Of a stretch of DNA of 64,000 nucleotides, positions 35,455 through 44,370 are shown in pieces. A model generated the notes under the pieces. That model was not told the origin of the DNA. It was given only the letters and a program-made list of their open reading frames with translations, and ran no database searches. The translations under genes were made by a program, and so were the position numbers. The stretch's first letter is position 1. Each line of letters begins with the position of its first letter. The stretch comes from SHVZ01 sp044223515 (GTDB lineage: Bacteria; Pseudomonadota; Alphaproteobacteria; SHVZ01), in NCBI GenBank assembly GCA_044223515.1, contig JBGALV010000001.1, positions 1-64,000 of the forward strand, written 5' to 3'.

Positions 35455-36063
35455 TCAGCTCTTGTTGCTCGGGCTGTTGGCCGACACGGTGACGGTCAGC
35501 ACCACATGCGCGTTGGCCGGCGCAAAATCGAGGTAGGAGCGTTCGATCGCGGCGAATACTTCCGACGCATCTCCCTTGAGCTTGGTGCAGAAGTTCTTGG
35601 AGCGGTCGAAGACCTTCGCGCGCTTGAGGAAGTCGATGCAGGCGCCGATCCGCGCCATGTGCGCTTCGGTGCCCAGCGGATAGAGCGAGATCTGCGCCGA
35701 TGCCTTGAGGCCCGAGAGCTTCCCCGGCGCATATCGCGCAAGCGAGGAGGCGACCAAGTCCTCGCCGTCCTTCATCGGCGGGATCGCTTCGGCCGAGCAG
35801 ATCGGATCGTCCGACTCGCCGGGGCAGCCGCGTGAGAGCGTTGCCGAGAGAACGACGTGATCTCCCTTCGATGCCGTCGCGATGAAGGCATCGCGCATGG
35901 CGCGGACGATCGTATCGGGTGGCCCCACCATCAGCGTCGAGAGGTCGTCGGTCTCGCGGCGGACCTGGTCCTTGTAGGCATCCAGCGCCGCGATGCCACG
36001 CATGATCGCCGGGACGAAGTCCGCGGTCATCGGATAGAGGGAGAACTGCGTGCCTGAAAACAT
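35455..36063 (-). CDS. ykoF: YkoF-family thiamine/HMP-binding protein
   Basis: 202 aa. Two tandem YkoF ferredoxin-like repeats: G-T-Q-F-S-L-Y-P-M near residue 4 and S-A-Q-I-S-L-Y-P-L-G-T near 121. YkoF binds thiamine and HMP. The start is set at ATG 36063; the ATG at 36084 lies inside the riboswitch core (G-G-T-A-A-T-G-C-C) and cannot be used. First gene of the transporter operon. Confidence 0.9.
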   Translation of the reverse strand: MFSGTQFSLYPMTADFVPAIMRGIAALDAYKDQVRRETDDLSTLMVGPPDTIVRAMRDAFIATASKGDHVVLSATLSRGCPGESDDPICSAEAIPPMKDGEDLVASSLARYAPGKLSGLKASAQISLYPLGTEAHMARIGACIDFLKRAKVFDRSKNFCTKLKGDASEVFAAIERSYLDFAPANAHVVLTVTVSANSPSNKS

Positions 36064-36065
36064 TA

Positions 36066-36149
36066 GGTCTCGCTCCGCTGGCATTACCCAGATCAGCTTT
36101 GAGGGTTGGACCTTGTCCTCTCAGCTCCGCGACGGAGCACCCCTGACGG
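36066..36149 (-). promoter_or_regulatory. TPP riboswitch (THI element)
   Basis: On the minus strand CTGAGAGG (36123-36116) and the core CTGATCTGGGTAATGCCAGC (36096-36077) are near-perfect THI-box elements, with P1 closing by CCGTC/GAGAC. The 3' side (GCGGAGCGAGA) contains the GGAG Shine-Dalgarno of ykoF, 9 nt before its ATG, and no terminator hairpin separates them. This implies TPP binding blocks translation initiation of the transporter operon. Confidence 0.96.
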
Positions 36150-36158
36150 ATGCGGAGG

Positions 36159-37001
36159 CTAGCCCGAACCGGGAGCGGGGTAAAGCACCGACGCGAGTGC
36201 TTCCGCTTGGCGGAGGCGGGTCGCGATCCAGGCGCTCAGGTCAGGGGCCTGCCCGCGCGCCATCCGGAGGGTTCCCCAGAGGACCGCGACCGATGCGGCG
36301 ACCATCTTCGCGGTCGCGAGGCGCTCGATCGTCATGCGGGGATCGCGATACGCCGCGCGCAGCTGCGTCTCGTCGTCGGCGGCATACCCGGCTTCGAGCG
36401 AGAGATAGGCCAGGTCCCAGGCCGGATCGCCCATGCCGGCATATTCCCAATCGACCAGCATCAGGCGATCGCCGGCGTCGATGAAGTTGTCGGGCACGGG
36501 ATCGCCGTGGATCGGTACCGGCTTTCGAGGTGTCGCGTGCTCGGCGTGCGCGATGGCCTGGGTGAGAGCGGGCGAAAGCAGCGAGTGTCCGACGGCTTCG
36601 GCATAGCGGCGGGCGGCGGCGAACGGATCGAAGCTCCGGCCGAGTCTTTCTCCCGACTGATGCAGGCGCGCGAACAGGGTGCCGGCGCGCTTGGGATCGA
36701 TGCCGAGACGCTCCACGCGCGTGACCCAGCGTGTGACGATCGCCTGCGCATCGGCATGAACGAGCTCGGGCCCGATCCCGAGCCGGGTCGCCATGCCGAG
36801 CGCGTCCGCGGTCGCGGTGCCGGCCCGGTAGCCTTCGGGATCCGGCATGCGAAGCTGAAGCGCGAAGATACCCCTCGGCGTCTCGATCCTGAAATTGGCG
36901 TTGGTGAGGCCTCCGGCGCGCGCGACCTCGATGCGCTCGGGCGCGATCCCGGCGAAGGCCGGGATGCCGCGAAGGACAGCTATGACCTCGTCGCGCTCCA
37001 C
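36159..37001 (-). CDS. Choline/thiamine-kinase-like phosphotransferase
   Basis: 280 aa from GTG 37001, 11 nt after the preceding stop; a frame start at 37073 would overlap the upstream gene. APH/choline kinase fold: A-G-G-L-T-N-A-N-F near 30, Brenner motif H-G-D-P-V-P-D-N-F and D-W-E-Y-A-G-M-G-D-P-A-W-D-L-A. E. coli thiamine kinase ThiK belongs to this family. Lying directly before the TPP riboswitch, thiamine kinase is a fair guess; choline or sugar kinase are alternatives. Confidence 0.82.
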   Translation of the reverse strand: MERDEVIAVLRGIPAFAGIAPERIEVARAGGLTNANFRIETPRGIFALQLRMPDPEGYRAGTATADALGMATRLGIGPELVHADAQAIVTRWVTRVERLGIDPKRAGTLFARLHQSGERLGRSFDPFAAARRYAEAVGHSLLSPALTQAIAHAEHATPRKPVPIHGDPVPDNFIDAGDRLMLVDWEYAGMGDPAWDLAYLSLEAGYAADDETQLRAAYRDPRMTIERLATAKMVAASVAVLWGTLRMARGQAPDLSAWIATRLRQAEALASVLYPAPGSG

Positions 37002-37011
37002 GCGAGCGAGG

Positions 37012-37995
37012 CTACGCCTGGGCGAGCGCTTCCTGGAAGAGGGCGGCGTCGACGTTGCCGCCGGAGGCGACAACCACGACCGTGCGACCCTTGATCGGCG
37101 TCTTGCCGCTCAAGACTGCTGCCAGCGTCGTCGCACCGCCCGGTTCGACCACGACCTTGAAGTGGCGGAAGGCGGTCGCCATCGCCTTCTTCACTTCCAC
37201 GTCCGAGACGGCGAAGCCGCTCTTCACACGCTGCTTCGCGACCGCAAAGGTGATATCGCCTGGGGTCGGCGCCATCAGCGCATCGCAGATCGTCCGCGCG
37301 GCCGGATCGTTCCTCTCGAGCTTGCCGGATGCCAGAGAGCGCGCCATGTCGTCGAGGCCGGCGGGCTCGACAGAGTGCACCTGGGTGTCCGGCAGGTCGG
37401 CCGAGAGCCCAAGTGCCACGCCGGTCACGAGGCCGCCGCCGGAGCAGGCGGCGAGCACAGCGTCCGGCCTGATCCCCATCGCCTTCGCCTGGGCCGCGAT
37501 CTCGAGGCCGATCGTGCCCTGTCCGGCGATGATGCCGGGATCGTCGTAGGGCTTCACCAGGGTCGAGCCGCGTTCCTTTGACAGCTTGGCGCCGATCTCC
37601 TCGCGCGAGTCCTTGAAGCGGTCGTAGAGGATCACCTCGCCGCCGAAGGCGCGGGTATTGGCGATCTTCATCGCCGGTGCATCCGCCGGCATGATCAGGC
37701 AGGCGGGCGTATTGAGCAGCTTCGCCGCGGCGGCGACACCTTGCGCGTGGTTGCCCGATGAGAAGGCGACGACGCCCTTCCTGCGCTCCGCTTCCGGGAT
37801 CATGGAGATTCGGTTGTAGGCGCCGCGGAACTTGAACGAGCCGGTCCTCTGCAGCATCTCGCACTTGACCAGGAGACGCCCGCCGAGCTCCTCGTTGAGG
37901 AGCGGGGACTCGATCAGCGGCGTGACCACGGCGACGGGCCTGATGCGCTCGGCGGCACGACGCACGTCGTCATAGGTCGGAAGCGTGTCCGGCAT
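37012..37995 (-). CDS. Threonine/serine dehydratase-like PLP enzyme
   Basis: 327 aa, catalytic domain only. PLP lysine in S-F-K-F-R-G-A near 52-58, phosphate loop S-G-G-G-L near 183-187, S-S-G-N-H-A-Q-G-V near 77. Length and absence of an ACT domain fit catabolic threonine ammonia-lyase or serine racemase. Upstream partner of the kinase-like gene on the same strand. Confidence 0.88.
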   Translation of the reverse strand: MPDTLPTYDDVRRAAERIRPVAVVTPLIESPLLNEELGGRLLVKCEMLQRTGSFKFRGAYNRISMIPEAERRKGVVAFSSGNHAQGVAAAAKLLNTPACLIMPADAPAMKIANTRAFGGEVILYDRFKDSREEIGAKLSKERGSTLVKPYDDPGIIAGQGTIGLEIAAQAKAMGIRPDAVLAACSGGGLVTGVALGLSADLPDTQVHSVEPAGLDDMARSLASGKLERNDPAARTICDALMAPTPGDITFAVAKQRVKSGFAVSDVEVKKAMATAFRHFKVVVEPGGATTLAAVLSGKTPIKGRTVVVVASGGNVDAALFQEALAQA

Positions 37996-38029
37996 GGAAG
38001 TCTCTTCGGCGTGGGGACGAGCTCGATGC

Positions 38030-38719
38030 CTAGAGGCCGAGCAGGGCAGGGATCTCGGAAAGGCTCTTGATCTCGAAGTCGGGCTTGCCCGGCAAGGTCT
38101 CGCGCGGCAGGCCCTGGCGGTTGACCCAGGCGACGCGGAAGCCGAAATGCCTGGCCGCGTGCGCGTCCCAGCCGTTGGCGCTGACGAAGAGGATCTTGTC
38201 GGCTTCCAGCCCGAGCTTGGTCGCCGCGAGCTTGTAGACCGAGGGATGCGGCTTGTAGACCTGCGCCTCGTCGACCGAGATCGTGAGGTCGAGGACGCCG
38301 CGGAGGTTATGGCCGTTGACCGCGCCGGCCAGCATCGTTGTCGAGCCGTTGGAGAGGATCGCGGTCCTGATCTTCTTCGCCTTGATCGCGGCGAGCGTGG
38401 CTACCACGTCGCCGTAGATCGGCGGCTCCAGATAGAGCTGCATCAGCATGGAGCGCAGCCGCGGATCTTCGAGCTTGAGGGCGCCCAGCGCATGGTCCAG
38501 CGCTTCGCCGGTCACGTGCCAGAAGTCGATGTGCACGCCCATCAGGCTGCGAAGCCAAGTGTACTGGAGCTGCTTCTCGCGCCAGAGCCGTGCCAGGACC
38601 TCGGTCTTGTCGCCGAGCCTGTCTCGGCACGGTTCCACCAGGCGGGTGACGTCGAACAATGTCCCGTATGCGTCGAACACGCATGCGGCGATGTTCGCCA
38701 ACGACGGAGAAGCTGCCAT
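38030..38719 (-). CDS. Haloacid dehalogenase type II
   Basis: 229 aa from the ATG at 38719, overlapping the transglycosylase stop (ATGA). HAD motifs: F-D-A-Y-G-T-L-F-D near 15-23 (nucleophile D16), S-N-G-S near 118, K-P-H-P-S-V-Y near 152 and S-A-N-G-W-D-A near 175. The S-A-N-x-W-D motif is specific for (S)-2-haloacid dehalogenases. Coupling to slt looks positional only. Confidence 0.9.
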   Translation of the reverse strand: MAASPSLANIAACVFDAYGTLFDVTRLVEPCRDRLGDKTEVLARLWREKQLQYTWLRSLMGVHIDFWHVTGEALDHALGALKLEDPRLRSMLMQLYLEPPIYGDVVATLAAIKAKKIRTAILSNGSTTMLAGAVNGHNLRGVLDLTISVDEAQVYKPHPSVYKLAATKLGLEADKILFVSANGWDAHAARHFGFRVAWVNRQGLPRETLPGKPDFEIKSLSEIPALLGL

Positions 38720-40953
38720 CAATCCTTGCCTGCGCGCGTGGTGAAATCGGGGCGTGCCGAGCCCGCGCGCGAGGCGGTGGGAGCCGCCGGCGCCGCGACC
38801 GGTGCAGCATTGACCACCGGCACCGCCTCGGGCGCCGGGACGTCGTCGCGGGCGACGACGTCCTCGCTGTCCGTGCAGGTGCGATCGGTCTCGAAGTCGC
38901 AGGCATCGTCGGCGCCGGCCTTGCCGATGCGGGCCTTGGCGGTCACGCTGGCTTCGATCACGCCGCCGCAGCCGTAGAGGCACCATCGGTTGATCGCCTG
39001 GGCCTGCACGATCGGCGGCACGTTCTTGGTGCGTGAGCGATAGATGTGGAGGCCCTCGAGCACGCGCTGGACGTAGTTGCGGGTCTCGGCGATCGGGATC
39101 TGCTCGATCCAGTCGAGCACGTCGACCTCGCCCTTGCGGATGTCGCCATTGTCGCGGAGCCAGCGCCTGATGCGCCCGGGACCGGCGTTGTAGCTGGCGA
39201 TCGCGGCGATGTAGGAGCCGTCGAAGTCGTCGATCAGGCCGTTCAGGTACGAGCTGCCGAGCTTGATGTTGTAGCCAGGGTTCTGGGTGAGATCGTTGAG
39301 TTCGTACTTGATGCCGAGTTCCTTGGAGACGATCTTCGCCGTCGCCGGCATCAGCTGCATCAGGCCCTGGGCCTTGGCCTTGCTGACAGCGCGCTGATCG
39401 AAGCCGCTCTCCTGGCGGATGATCGCGTGGACCAGGGACGACTCGGGGCCCTCGTTCTTCGGCAGCTTGATGATCGGGTAGCCGTCGTCGATCAGCACAT
39501 GCCCGTCGCGAGCGACGCGACGCGCCACCGCGACCGCGGTGTCGGTGCGTCCGGTGCCGCGGATATGGGCGAGGGCCAGCGCCTTCTCGCCCGGGGTCCG
39601 AGCCCGATCGACCAGCGCGATCGAGAAAGCGACGAACAGCTCGTTCGGACCGAGCTCGTTCAGGATCTCGACGATCCGGGCGATCTCGTTCTTCTTGAAG
39701 GCCTGGATCTCGGCGGGCGTCGCTTTCGGGTCGGCGGGCATGACCGGCATCGCGTCCGACATCTTGCCGGCGGCGATCTGGCCGTAAAACGTCGTCACCT
39801 GTTCGGCGGCCTTGGCGTACCAGACCTTGGCCCCGTTCGGATCCTTGAGCGCCTCGGCGGCGCGACCCGCCCAATAGGCGCCGCGCGACTTGCTGATCGG
39901 CGACGTGACGTTGTCGTGCAGCCGGCGGAAATGAACCAGGGCGGTCTTCGGGTCGTCGAGGAAGCGGAGCGCCACGAATCCGGCCAAGAACTCGGCATCC
40001 GCCTGGACCTTGCCGCCCTCGGGCTTGTGCGAGGCGGCGAGCTTGTAGGCGAGCGAGATGTCGCCGTCGCGCAGCGCCTGGCGCGCCTGATACTCGACCT
40101 CGCGCCACCAGAGATCGGGGCGAACGAGATTCGCGGGCGGCTTCAGCAGGATCTCGCGGGCGCCGTCGTTCTGGCTGCGGATCCGGCGCCATTTGGCGCG
40201 CTCGTAGAGATAGCCGGGATCGTTCTGCAGACTTGCCGGAACGGCGGCCATCGCCTTGTCGATCCCGCCGGCGCCGGCCTTGAGCCGGAGCCGTGCCTCG
40301 GCGAGCGCTTTCTGGCCGGGCTCGACCCGGGCCAGCATGCGCTGATAGGGCGCGCCGGTCTTGCCGTCCCACAGCATCTTGTCGAGACGCGACCAATGGT
40401 CCTGCGCGCGGATGGTGTCGCGATAGCGGAGGAGGAAGTTCTTTTCCTGGGCGGCGTCGAAGTCGCCATTGGTCCAGGCATCACGGATCAGCTCCGCGGC
40501 CTTCGCCTTCTGGCCGGTCCGCGCATAGGCCTCGGCCAGGCGCATCTTGCCGGCGCCGAGCGGCGGGCTCTTCTGGAAATAGGCGATGACGTCCTGGTCC
40601 GTCATGTCGGACGGCATCGCCTCTTCGGCGCGCAGGCGGAGCGCATGCTTGCCCGGCCAATCCGGGTTCAGCGCCATGAACTGAAGGATCTCGTCGAAGC
40701 TCGCCCGCGAGCCGGCGCGGCGCAGCTCCATCCAGCGGATCAGCTTGGCGAGAGCGGGATCGCGGGTCGCCATCGCCTGGGCGCGGTTGTAGTCGCCCTT
40801 GTCGGCGGCATCGAGCGCCACCTTGGCATAGCGGATCTCATCCGCAGGCAGGCCTGCGGAGGCGGGGTTCAGTGACAAAATGGCGACGGCCAATGCGACC
40901 GCGCAAGCGGTGCCTAAGCCGGCCCTCACCGGATTCTTCGCAAAAGTCATCAA
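38719..40953 (-). CDS. slt: Soluble lytic murein transglycosylase
   Basis: 744 aa with an N-terminal signal-like hydrophobic stretch (about 10-34), a long alpha-helical superhelix (TPR-like) domain and a C-terminal SLT domain. Catalytic glutamate in I-I-R-Q-E-S-G-F, then A-V-S-K-A-K-A-Q-G-L-M-Q-L-M-P-A-T-A and N-P-x-x-N-I-x-L-G-x-x-Y. Periplasmic enzyme that cleaves peptidoglycan to 1,6-anhydro-muropeptides. Divergent from dapA, a common alphaproteobacterial order. Confidence 0.95.
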   Translation of the reverse strand: MMTFAKNPVRAGLGTACAVALAVAILSLNPASAGLPADEIRYAKVALDAADKGDYNRAQAMATRDPALAKLIRWMELRRAGSRASFDEILQFMALNPDWPGKHALRLRAEEAMPSDMTDQDVIAYFQKSPPLGAGKMRLAEAYARTGQKAKAAELIRDAWTNGDFDAAQEKNFLLRYRDTIRAQDHWSRLDKMLWDGKTGAPYQRMLARVEPGQKALAEARLRLKAGAGGIDKAMAAVPASLQNDPGYLYERAKWRRIRSQNDGAREILLKPPANLVRPDLWWREVEYQARQALRDGDISLAYKLAASHKPEGGKVQADAEFLAGFVALRFLDDPKTALVHFRRLHDNVTSPISKSRGAYWAGRAAEALKDPNGAKVWYAKAAEQVTTFYGQIAAGKMSDAMPVMPADPKATPAEIQAFKKNEIARIVEILNELGPNELFVAFSIALVDRARTPGEKALALAHIRGTGRTDTAVAVARRVARDGHVLIDDGYPIIKLPKNEGPESSLVHAIIRQESGFDQRAVSKAKAQGLMQLMPATAKIVSKELGIKYELNDLTQNPGYNIKLGSSYLNGLIDDFDGSYIAAIASYNAGPGRIRRWLRDNGDIRKGEVDVLDWIEQIPIAETRNYVQRVLEGLHIYRSRTKNVPPIVQAQAINRWCLYGCGGVIEASVTAKARIGKAGADDACDFETDRTCTDSEDVVARDDVPAPEAVPVVNAAPVAAPAAPTASRAGSARPDFTTRAGKD

Positions 40954-41022
40954 GGTGCTCTATTCCCTGAGAGACCCCCTGTCCGACCTGCATTCTAGTG
41001 GTGTGGCACCCGGGCAACAACC

Positions 41023-41051
41023 TTGCAGACAAAGTTTTACATAACTATCGT
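41023..41051 (+). promoter_or_regulatory. Candidate dapA promoter
   Basis: TTGCAG (41023-41028), 17-nt spacer, TATCGT (41046-41051), 41 nt before the ATG. The AT-rich spacer stands out from the GC-rich surroundings. Confidence 0.5.
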
Positions 41052-41091
41052 CCGCTTACGTCCCTCCCGGGCGAAGTCTAAGGAGATCGTC

Positions 41092-41970
41092 ATGTTCAAG
41101 GGTTCGCTCGTGGCGCTGATTACGCCGTTCACAGCCGCGGGCAAGCTCGACGAGAAAGGATTCCAGTCCTTCGTCGCCTGGCAGATCGAGAACGGCACCC
41201 ACGGACTGATTCCGTGCGGCACGACGGGCGAATCTCCGACTCTCTCCCATGACGAGCACAAGCGAGTCGTCGAACTCTGCATCGAGGTGGCGAAGGGCAA
41301 GAGCCCGGTCATCGCCGGCACCGGCTCGAACTCGACGGCCGAGGCGATCGAGTTCACCAAGCACGCCAAGGAAGCCGGCGCCGATGCCGCCCTGGTGGTA
41401 ACGCCGTACTACAACAAGCCGACCCAGGAAGGCCTCTTCCTGCACTACAAGGCGATCCACGACGCGGTGGACCTCCCGATCATCATCTACAACATCCCCG
41501 GTCGCAGCGTGATCGACATGACCCCGGACACGATGGGGCGGCTCGCCAAGCTGCCGAACATCGTCGGCGTCAAGGACGCGACCAACGACCTGACCCGGCC
41601 GTTCAAGACCAGGCGCACCTGCGGCGACAAGTTCGCGCAGCTCTCGGGCGAGGACGCGACCGCTTTGGCCTTCCTCGCCCAGGGCGGCGACGGCTGCATC
41701 TCGGTGACCGCAAACGTGGCGCCGCGCCAGCTCGCCGACATGCACGAGGCCTTCCAGAAGGGCGACGTGAGGAAGGCGCAGGCGCTCAACGACCGGCTGA
41801 TGCCGCTGCACGAGGCGCTGTTCGTCGAGACCAGCCCGGCGCCGGTCAAGTTCGCCGCCTCCCTCATCGGCAAGAGCCGGCCCGAGTGCCGCCTGCCGCT
41901 CGCCCCGGTCACCGATCCGACGAAGGAAAAGGTGTCGGCGGCGATGCGCGGCGCCGGCCTCATCAACTAG
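41092..41970 (+). CDS. dapA: 4-hydroxy-tetrahydrodipicolinate synthase
   Basis: 292 aa from ATG 41092 with AAGGAG upstream. Catalytic residues: G-T-T-G-E near 44, Y-Y-N-K-P (Tyr133 region) and Schiff-base lysine in V-G-V-K-D-A-T. Condenses pyruvate and aspartate semialdehyde for lysine and meso-diaminopimelate. smpB follows 12 nt later. Confidence 0.97.
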   Translation: MFKGSLVALITPFTAAGKLDEKGFQSFVAWQIENGTHGLIPCGTTGESPTLSHDEHKRVVELCIEVAKGKSPVIAGTGSNSTAEAIEFTKHAKEAGADAALVVTPYYNKPTQEGLFLHYKAIHDAVDLPIIIYNIPGRSVIDMTPDTMGRLAKLPNIVGVKDATNDLTRPFKTRRTCGDKFAQLSGEDATALAFLAQGGDGCISVTANVAPRQLADMHEAFQKGDVRKAQALNDRLMPLHEALFVETSPAPVKFAASLIGKSRPECRLPLAPVTDPTKEKVSAAMRGAGLIN

Positions 41971-41982
41971 AAAGTCTTTCCC

Positions 41983-42453
41983 ATGGCGGGCCCGTTGCCC
42001 GAGCGGGTGGCGGCCCAGAACCGGCGCGCCCGCCACGAGTACTTCATTCTCGAAACGCTCGAGGCCGGCGTCATGCTGGTCGGCACCGAGGTCAAGGCGC
42101 TGCGCGCGGGCCACGCCTCGATCGCCGAAGCCTATGCCGGCGAGCAGAATGGCGAGCTGTTCCTGCTGAACGCCTACGTGCCCGAGTTCAAGCAGGCGGC
42201 GAAGCAGTTCAACCACGAGCCGAAGCGCCCGCGGAAGCTGCTGGTGAAGCGCAAGGAGCTCGACAAGCTGCTGGGTGCCGTTCGCCGAGACGGCGTGACG
42301 CTGGTTCCGCTCTCGATCTACTTCAACGAGCGCGGCATCGCCAAGGTCCAGCTCGGCTTGGCCAAGGGCAAGAAGAAGGGCGACAAGCGCGAGACCGAGA
42401 AGAAGCGCGACTGGCAGCGCGAGAAGGGCCGCCTGATGCGGGACAAGGGGTAG
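41983..42453 (+). CDS. smpB: SsrA-binding protein SmpB
   Basis: 156 aa, normal length. N-R-R-A-R-H-E-Y-F-I-L-E near 10-21, G-T-E-V-K-A-L-R-A-G, and a lysine/arginine-rich C-terminal tail ending in a predicted helix. Brings tmRNA to stalled ribosomes. No tmRNA gene was recognised in the window. Confidence 0.97.
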   Translation: MAGPLPERVAAQNRRARHEYFILETLEAGVMLVGTEVKALRAGHASIAEAYAGEQNGELFLLNAYVPEFKQAAKQFNHEPKRPRKLLVKRKELDKLLGAVRRDGVTLVPLSIYFNERGIAKVQLGLAKGKKKGDKRETEKKRDWQREKGRLMRDKG

Positions 42454-42463
42454 GTCTCGAGGG

Positions 42464-43741
42464 CTAGCTGCGCGCGGCGATCGCCTCGGCCGAGGCCAGG
42501 ATCGCCTTCAGCTGCAATCCGGCCAGCACCTCGGTCGGCACCGACTCGAGTCCGGCTTCCTTCCGGATGATCGTCATCTTGCCGCTCATCGTCGTCTGCG
42601 TTGCGGCCGCGATCGGCTTCGCATCCGCGTCGCCCTGATCGGTGCGTGACTGCGCGAGGCGGCGCAGCATCGCGAAAGGCCTGACCAGCGCCATCCGCGT
42701 CTTGAGGGCGCGAAGCGCGTACTCGCGGCGGCTGAGCTTGGGTCCCGGCTCCGGCCGTTCGCCGGAGGGGGCGCCGGCGGCCCTGGCGCCACGCTCTGCC
42801 TGCTCCAGCGCGAGCTGCAGCTCACGATCGTCGCCGGACAATGGCTGCCTGGTGAGGCGGGGCAGGTCGCGCGCAAGCGCGCTCGCGATCTCGGCGTTCA
42901 AGGTACGCGAGAGCGTGGCGACGTCGCCGAGCGAGAAGGCGGTCTCGGACTCGTCGGCGAGGATCCGGCTCGTCCACAGCGGGACTTCCGGCATCAGGCT
43001 GAAGGTGCCGAAACGGTCGCGGGCGTAGCCGCAGCTCGAGTTCCCGGCGCGCCAGTCGTTAGGCAGCTTGCCCGGCTCGGCCAGGCTGTGCAGCGGGAAG
43101 AACGCGGGTGCGTAAGCCGGTTCCCAGTAGCTCGTGTCGCCGACGGTGTTGAGGCCGAGCCCGGTCTCGGCGACCGCGGCGGAGATCGCTTGCGTCAGTT
43201 CGGGCATCGCCTCGGTCGTCAGGAAGAAGGCGCCGCCGAACTCCGAGCCGTGCAGCGAGGCCTGGAGCTGCGGCTTCGTGAGGTCGAGCGCGTGCTGCCA
43301 GCACTGCGTCTCCGGGATTGGGGCGTCGAAGGCGTAGTCGCCGTTGCGAAGCGGGAAGGCGTATTCGGGCTGGCGATGGAAGGCTGGCCTGAAGAAGTTC
43401 TGGATGTAGCTGGCGTGGGTGCGGGGGCCCTTGAACCACCCCTGGTTCATCGCCAGCCCGTCGATGTCGATCGCCTTGACGACGTGCCAGCGGAACCCGC
43501 CCCGCGGCATCGTCCCGGCGAGCAGGTGTTCGATCAGCAGCTCCGCCGTGGCGCACCCGGCCGGCTCGTTCGGATGCGGGGCGCCGACGACGAGCGCCGA
43601 GAGCGGGCCGTCGCCGATGCTGATCATCTCGATCGTCCGGCCCGAGCGGCTCGTGCCGAGCGTCCGCACCTCGATCCCATCCGCGGCGAGCTGGCGCGTG
43701 CGCGCTTCCATCTCCTCGACGGTCGGAAAATCGATCGTCAT
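42464..43741 (-). CDS. M14-family zinc peptidase-like protein
   Basis: 425 aa. Zinc ligands H56 and E59 (A-P-H-P-N-E-P) and H164 (S-L-H-G-S-E-F-G-G) form the carboxypeptidase pattern. The N-terminal domain (about 25-260) is the catalytic fold; the C-terminal 130 residues are Arg/Ala-rich with no known domain. No signal peptide. Overlaps the glycosylase gene downstream by four bases. Substrate unknown. Confidence 0.82.
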   Translation of the reverse strand: MTIDFPTVEEMEARTRQLAADGIEVRTLGTSRSGRTIEMISIGDGPLSALVVGAPHPNEPAGCATAELLIEHLLAGTMPRGGFRWHVVKAIDIDGLAMNQGWFKGPRTHASYIQNFFRPAFHRQPEYAFPLRNGDYAFDAPIPETQCWQHALDLTKPQLQASLHGSEFGGAFFLTTEAMPELTQAISAAVAETGLGLNTVGDTSYWEPAYAPAFFPLHSLAEPGKLPNDWRAGNSSCGYARDRFGTFSLMPEVPLWTSRILADESETAFSLGDVATLSRTLNAEIASALARDLPRLTRQPLSGDDRELQLALEQAERGARAAGAPSGERPEPGPKLSRREYALRALKTRMALVRPFAMLRRLAQSRTDQGDADAKPIAAATQTTMSGKMTIIRKEAGLESVPTEVLAGLQLKAILASAEAIAARS

Positions 43742-44370
43742 CGGGCCGCGATCCTCCCTACGACCTCGTCGAACATCGCCTCGGTCAGGACGCCGGTGTT
43801 CGTGTTGTAGCGCGAGCAGTGATAGCTGTCGGCGAGCGTGATCCCGCTCGGGAGTCCATGCAGCGCGCCGTGCTTGAACGGGGACCCCGAGAGCTTGCAG
43901 CCGAAGGTGCGGAGCACCGAATTGTGGGCGACGACGCCGAGCGCGAGGATGGTCTTCAAGTTCGGCAGCGCGGCGATCTCGGCGACGAGGAACTTCCGGC
44001 AGGTCGTCTCCTCGACCGGCAGCGGCTTGTTCTGCGGTGGCACGCAGCGGACCGCGTTGGCGATGCGGCAGCCGACCAGCGCGAGGCCGTCATTCGCGTG
44101 CTGCTTATAAGGGCCGCGCGCCAAGCCGTGGCGCAGGAGCGTCGCGTAGAGCAAGTCGCCGGCATAGTCGCCGGTGAAGGGGCGACCGGTCTTGTTGGCG
44201 CCTTTGAGGCCGGGCGCGAGGCCGACGATCAGAATGCGCGGGTCGGGATCGCCGAAGCACGGGACCGGGGCGTTGAAGAAGGTCGGAAACTTGACGCGGT
44301 TGTCGTCGCGGAACGCCTTGAGGCGCGGGCAGAGCGGGCAGTCGCGTCCCGGCTCCTCAGCGCTCGGCAT
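43738..44370 (-). CDS. Uracil-DNA glycosylase family 5 (UdgB-like)
   Basis: 210 aa. Motif I G-L-A-P-G-L-K-G-A-N-K-T-G-R-P-F-T-G-D near 50-68 and the C-terminal L-A-D-S-Y-H-C-S-R-Y-N match family 4/5 uracil glycosylases. N-terminal C-P-L-C (11-14) plus later cysteines (C99, C108 area and C122) suggest a 4Fe-4S cluster. Removes uracil and hypoxanthine-type damage. Start overlaps the NYN gene by 14 nt. Confidence 0.9.
   Translation of the reverse strand: MPSAEEPGRDCPLCPRLKAFRDDNRVKFPTFFNAPVPCFGDPDPRILIVGLAPGLKGANKTGRPFTGDYAGDLLYATLLRHGLARGPYKQHANDGLALVGCRIANAVRCVPPQNKPLPVEETTCRKFLVAEIAALPNLKTILALGVVAHNSVLRTFGCKLSGSPFKHGALHGLPSGITLADSYHCSRYNTNTGVLTEAMFDEVVGRIAAR

Noticed and set aside
36063..36084. 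ykoF start at 36084
   Set aside because: That ATG lies within the conserved TPP aptamer core; 36063 follows it with a suitable ribosome site.
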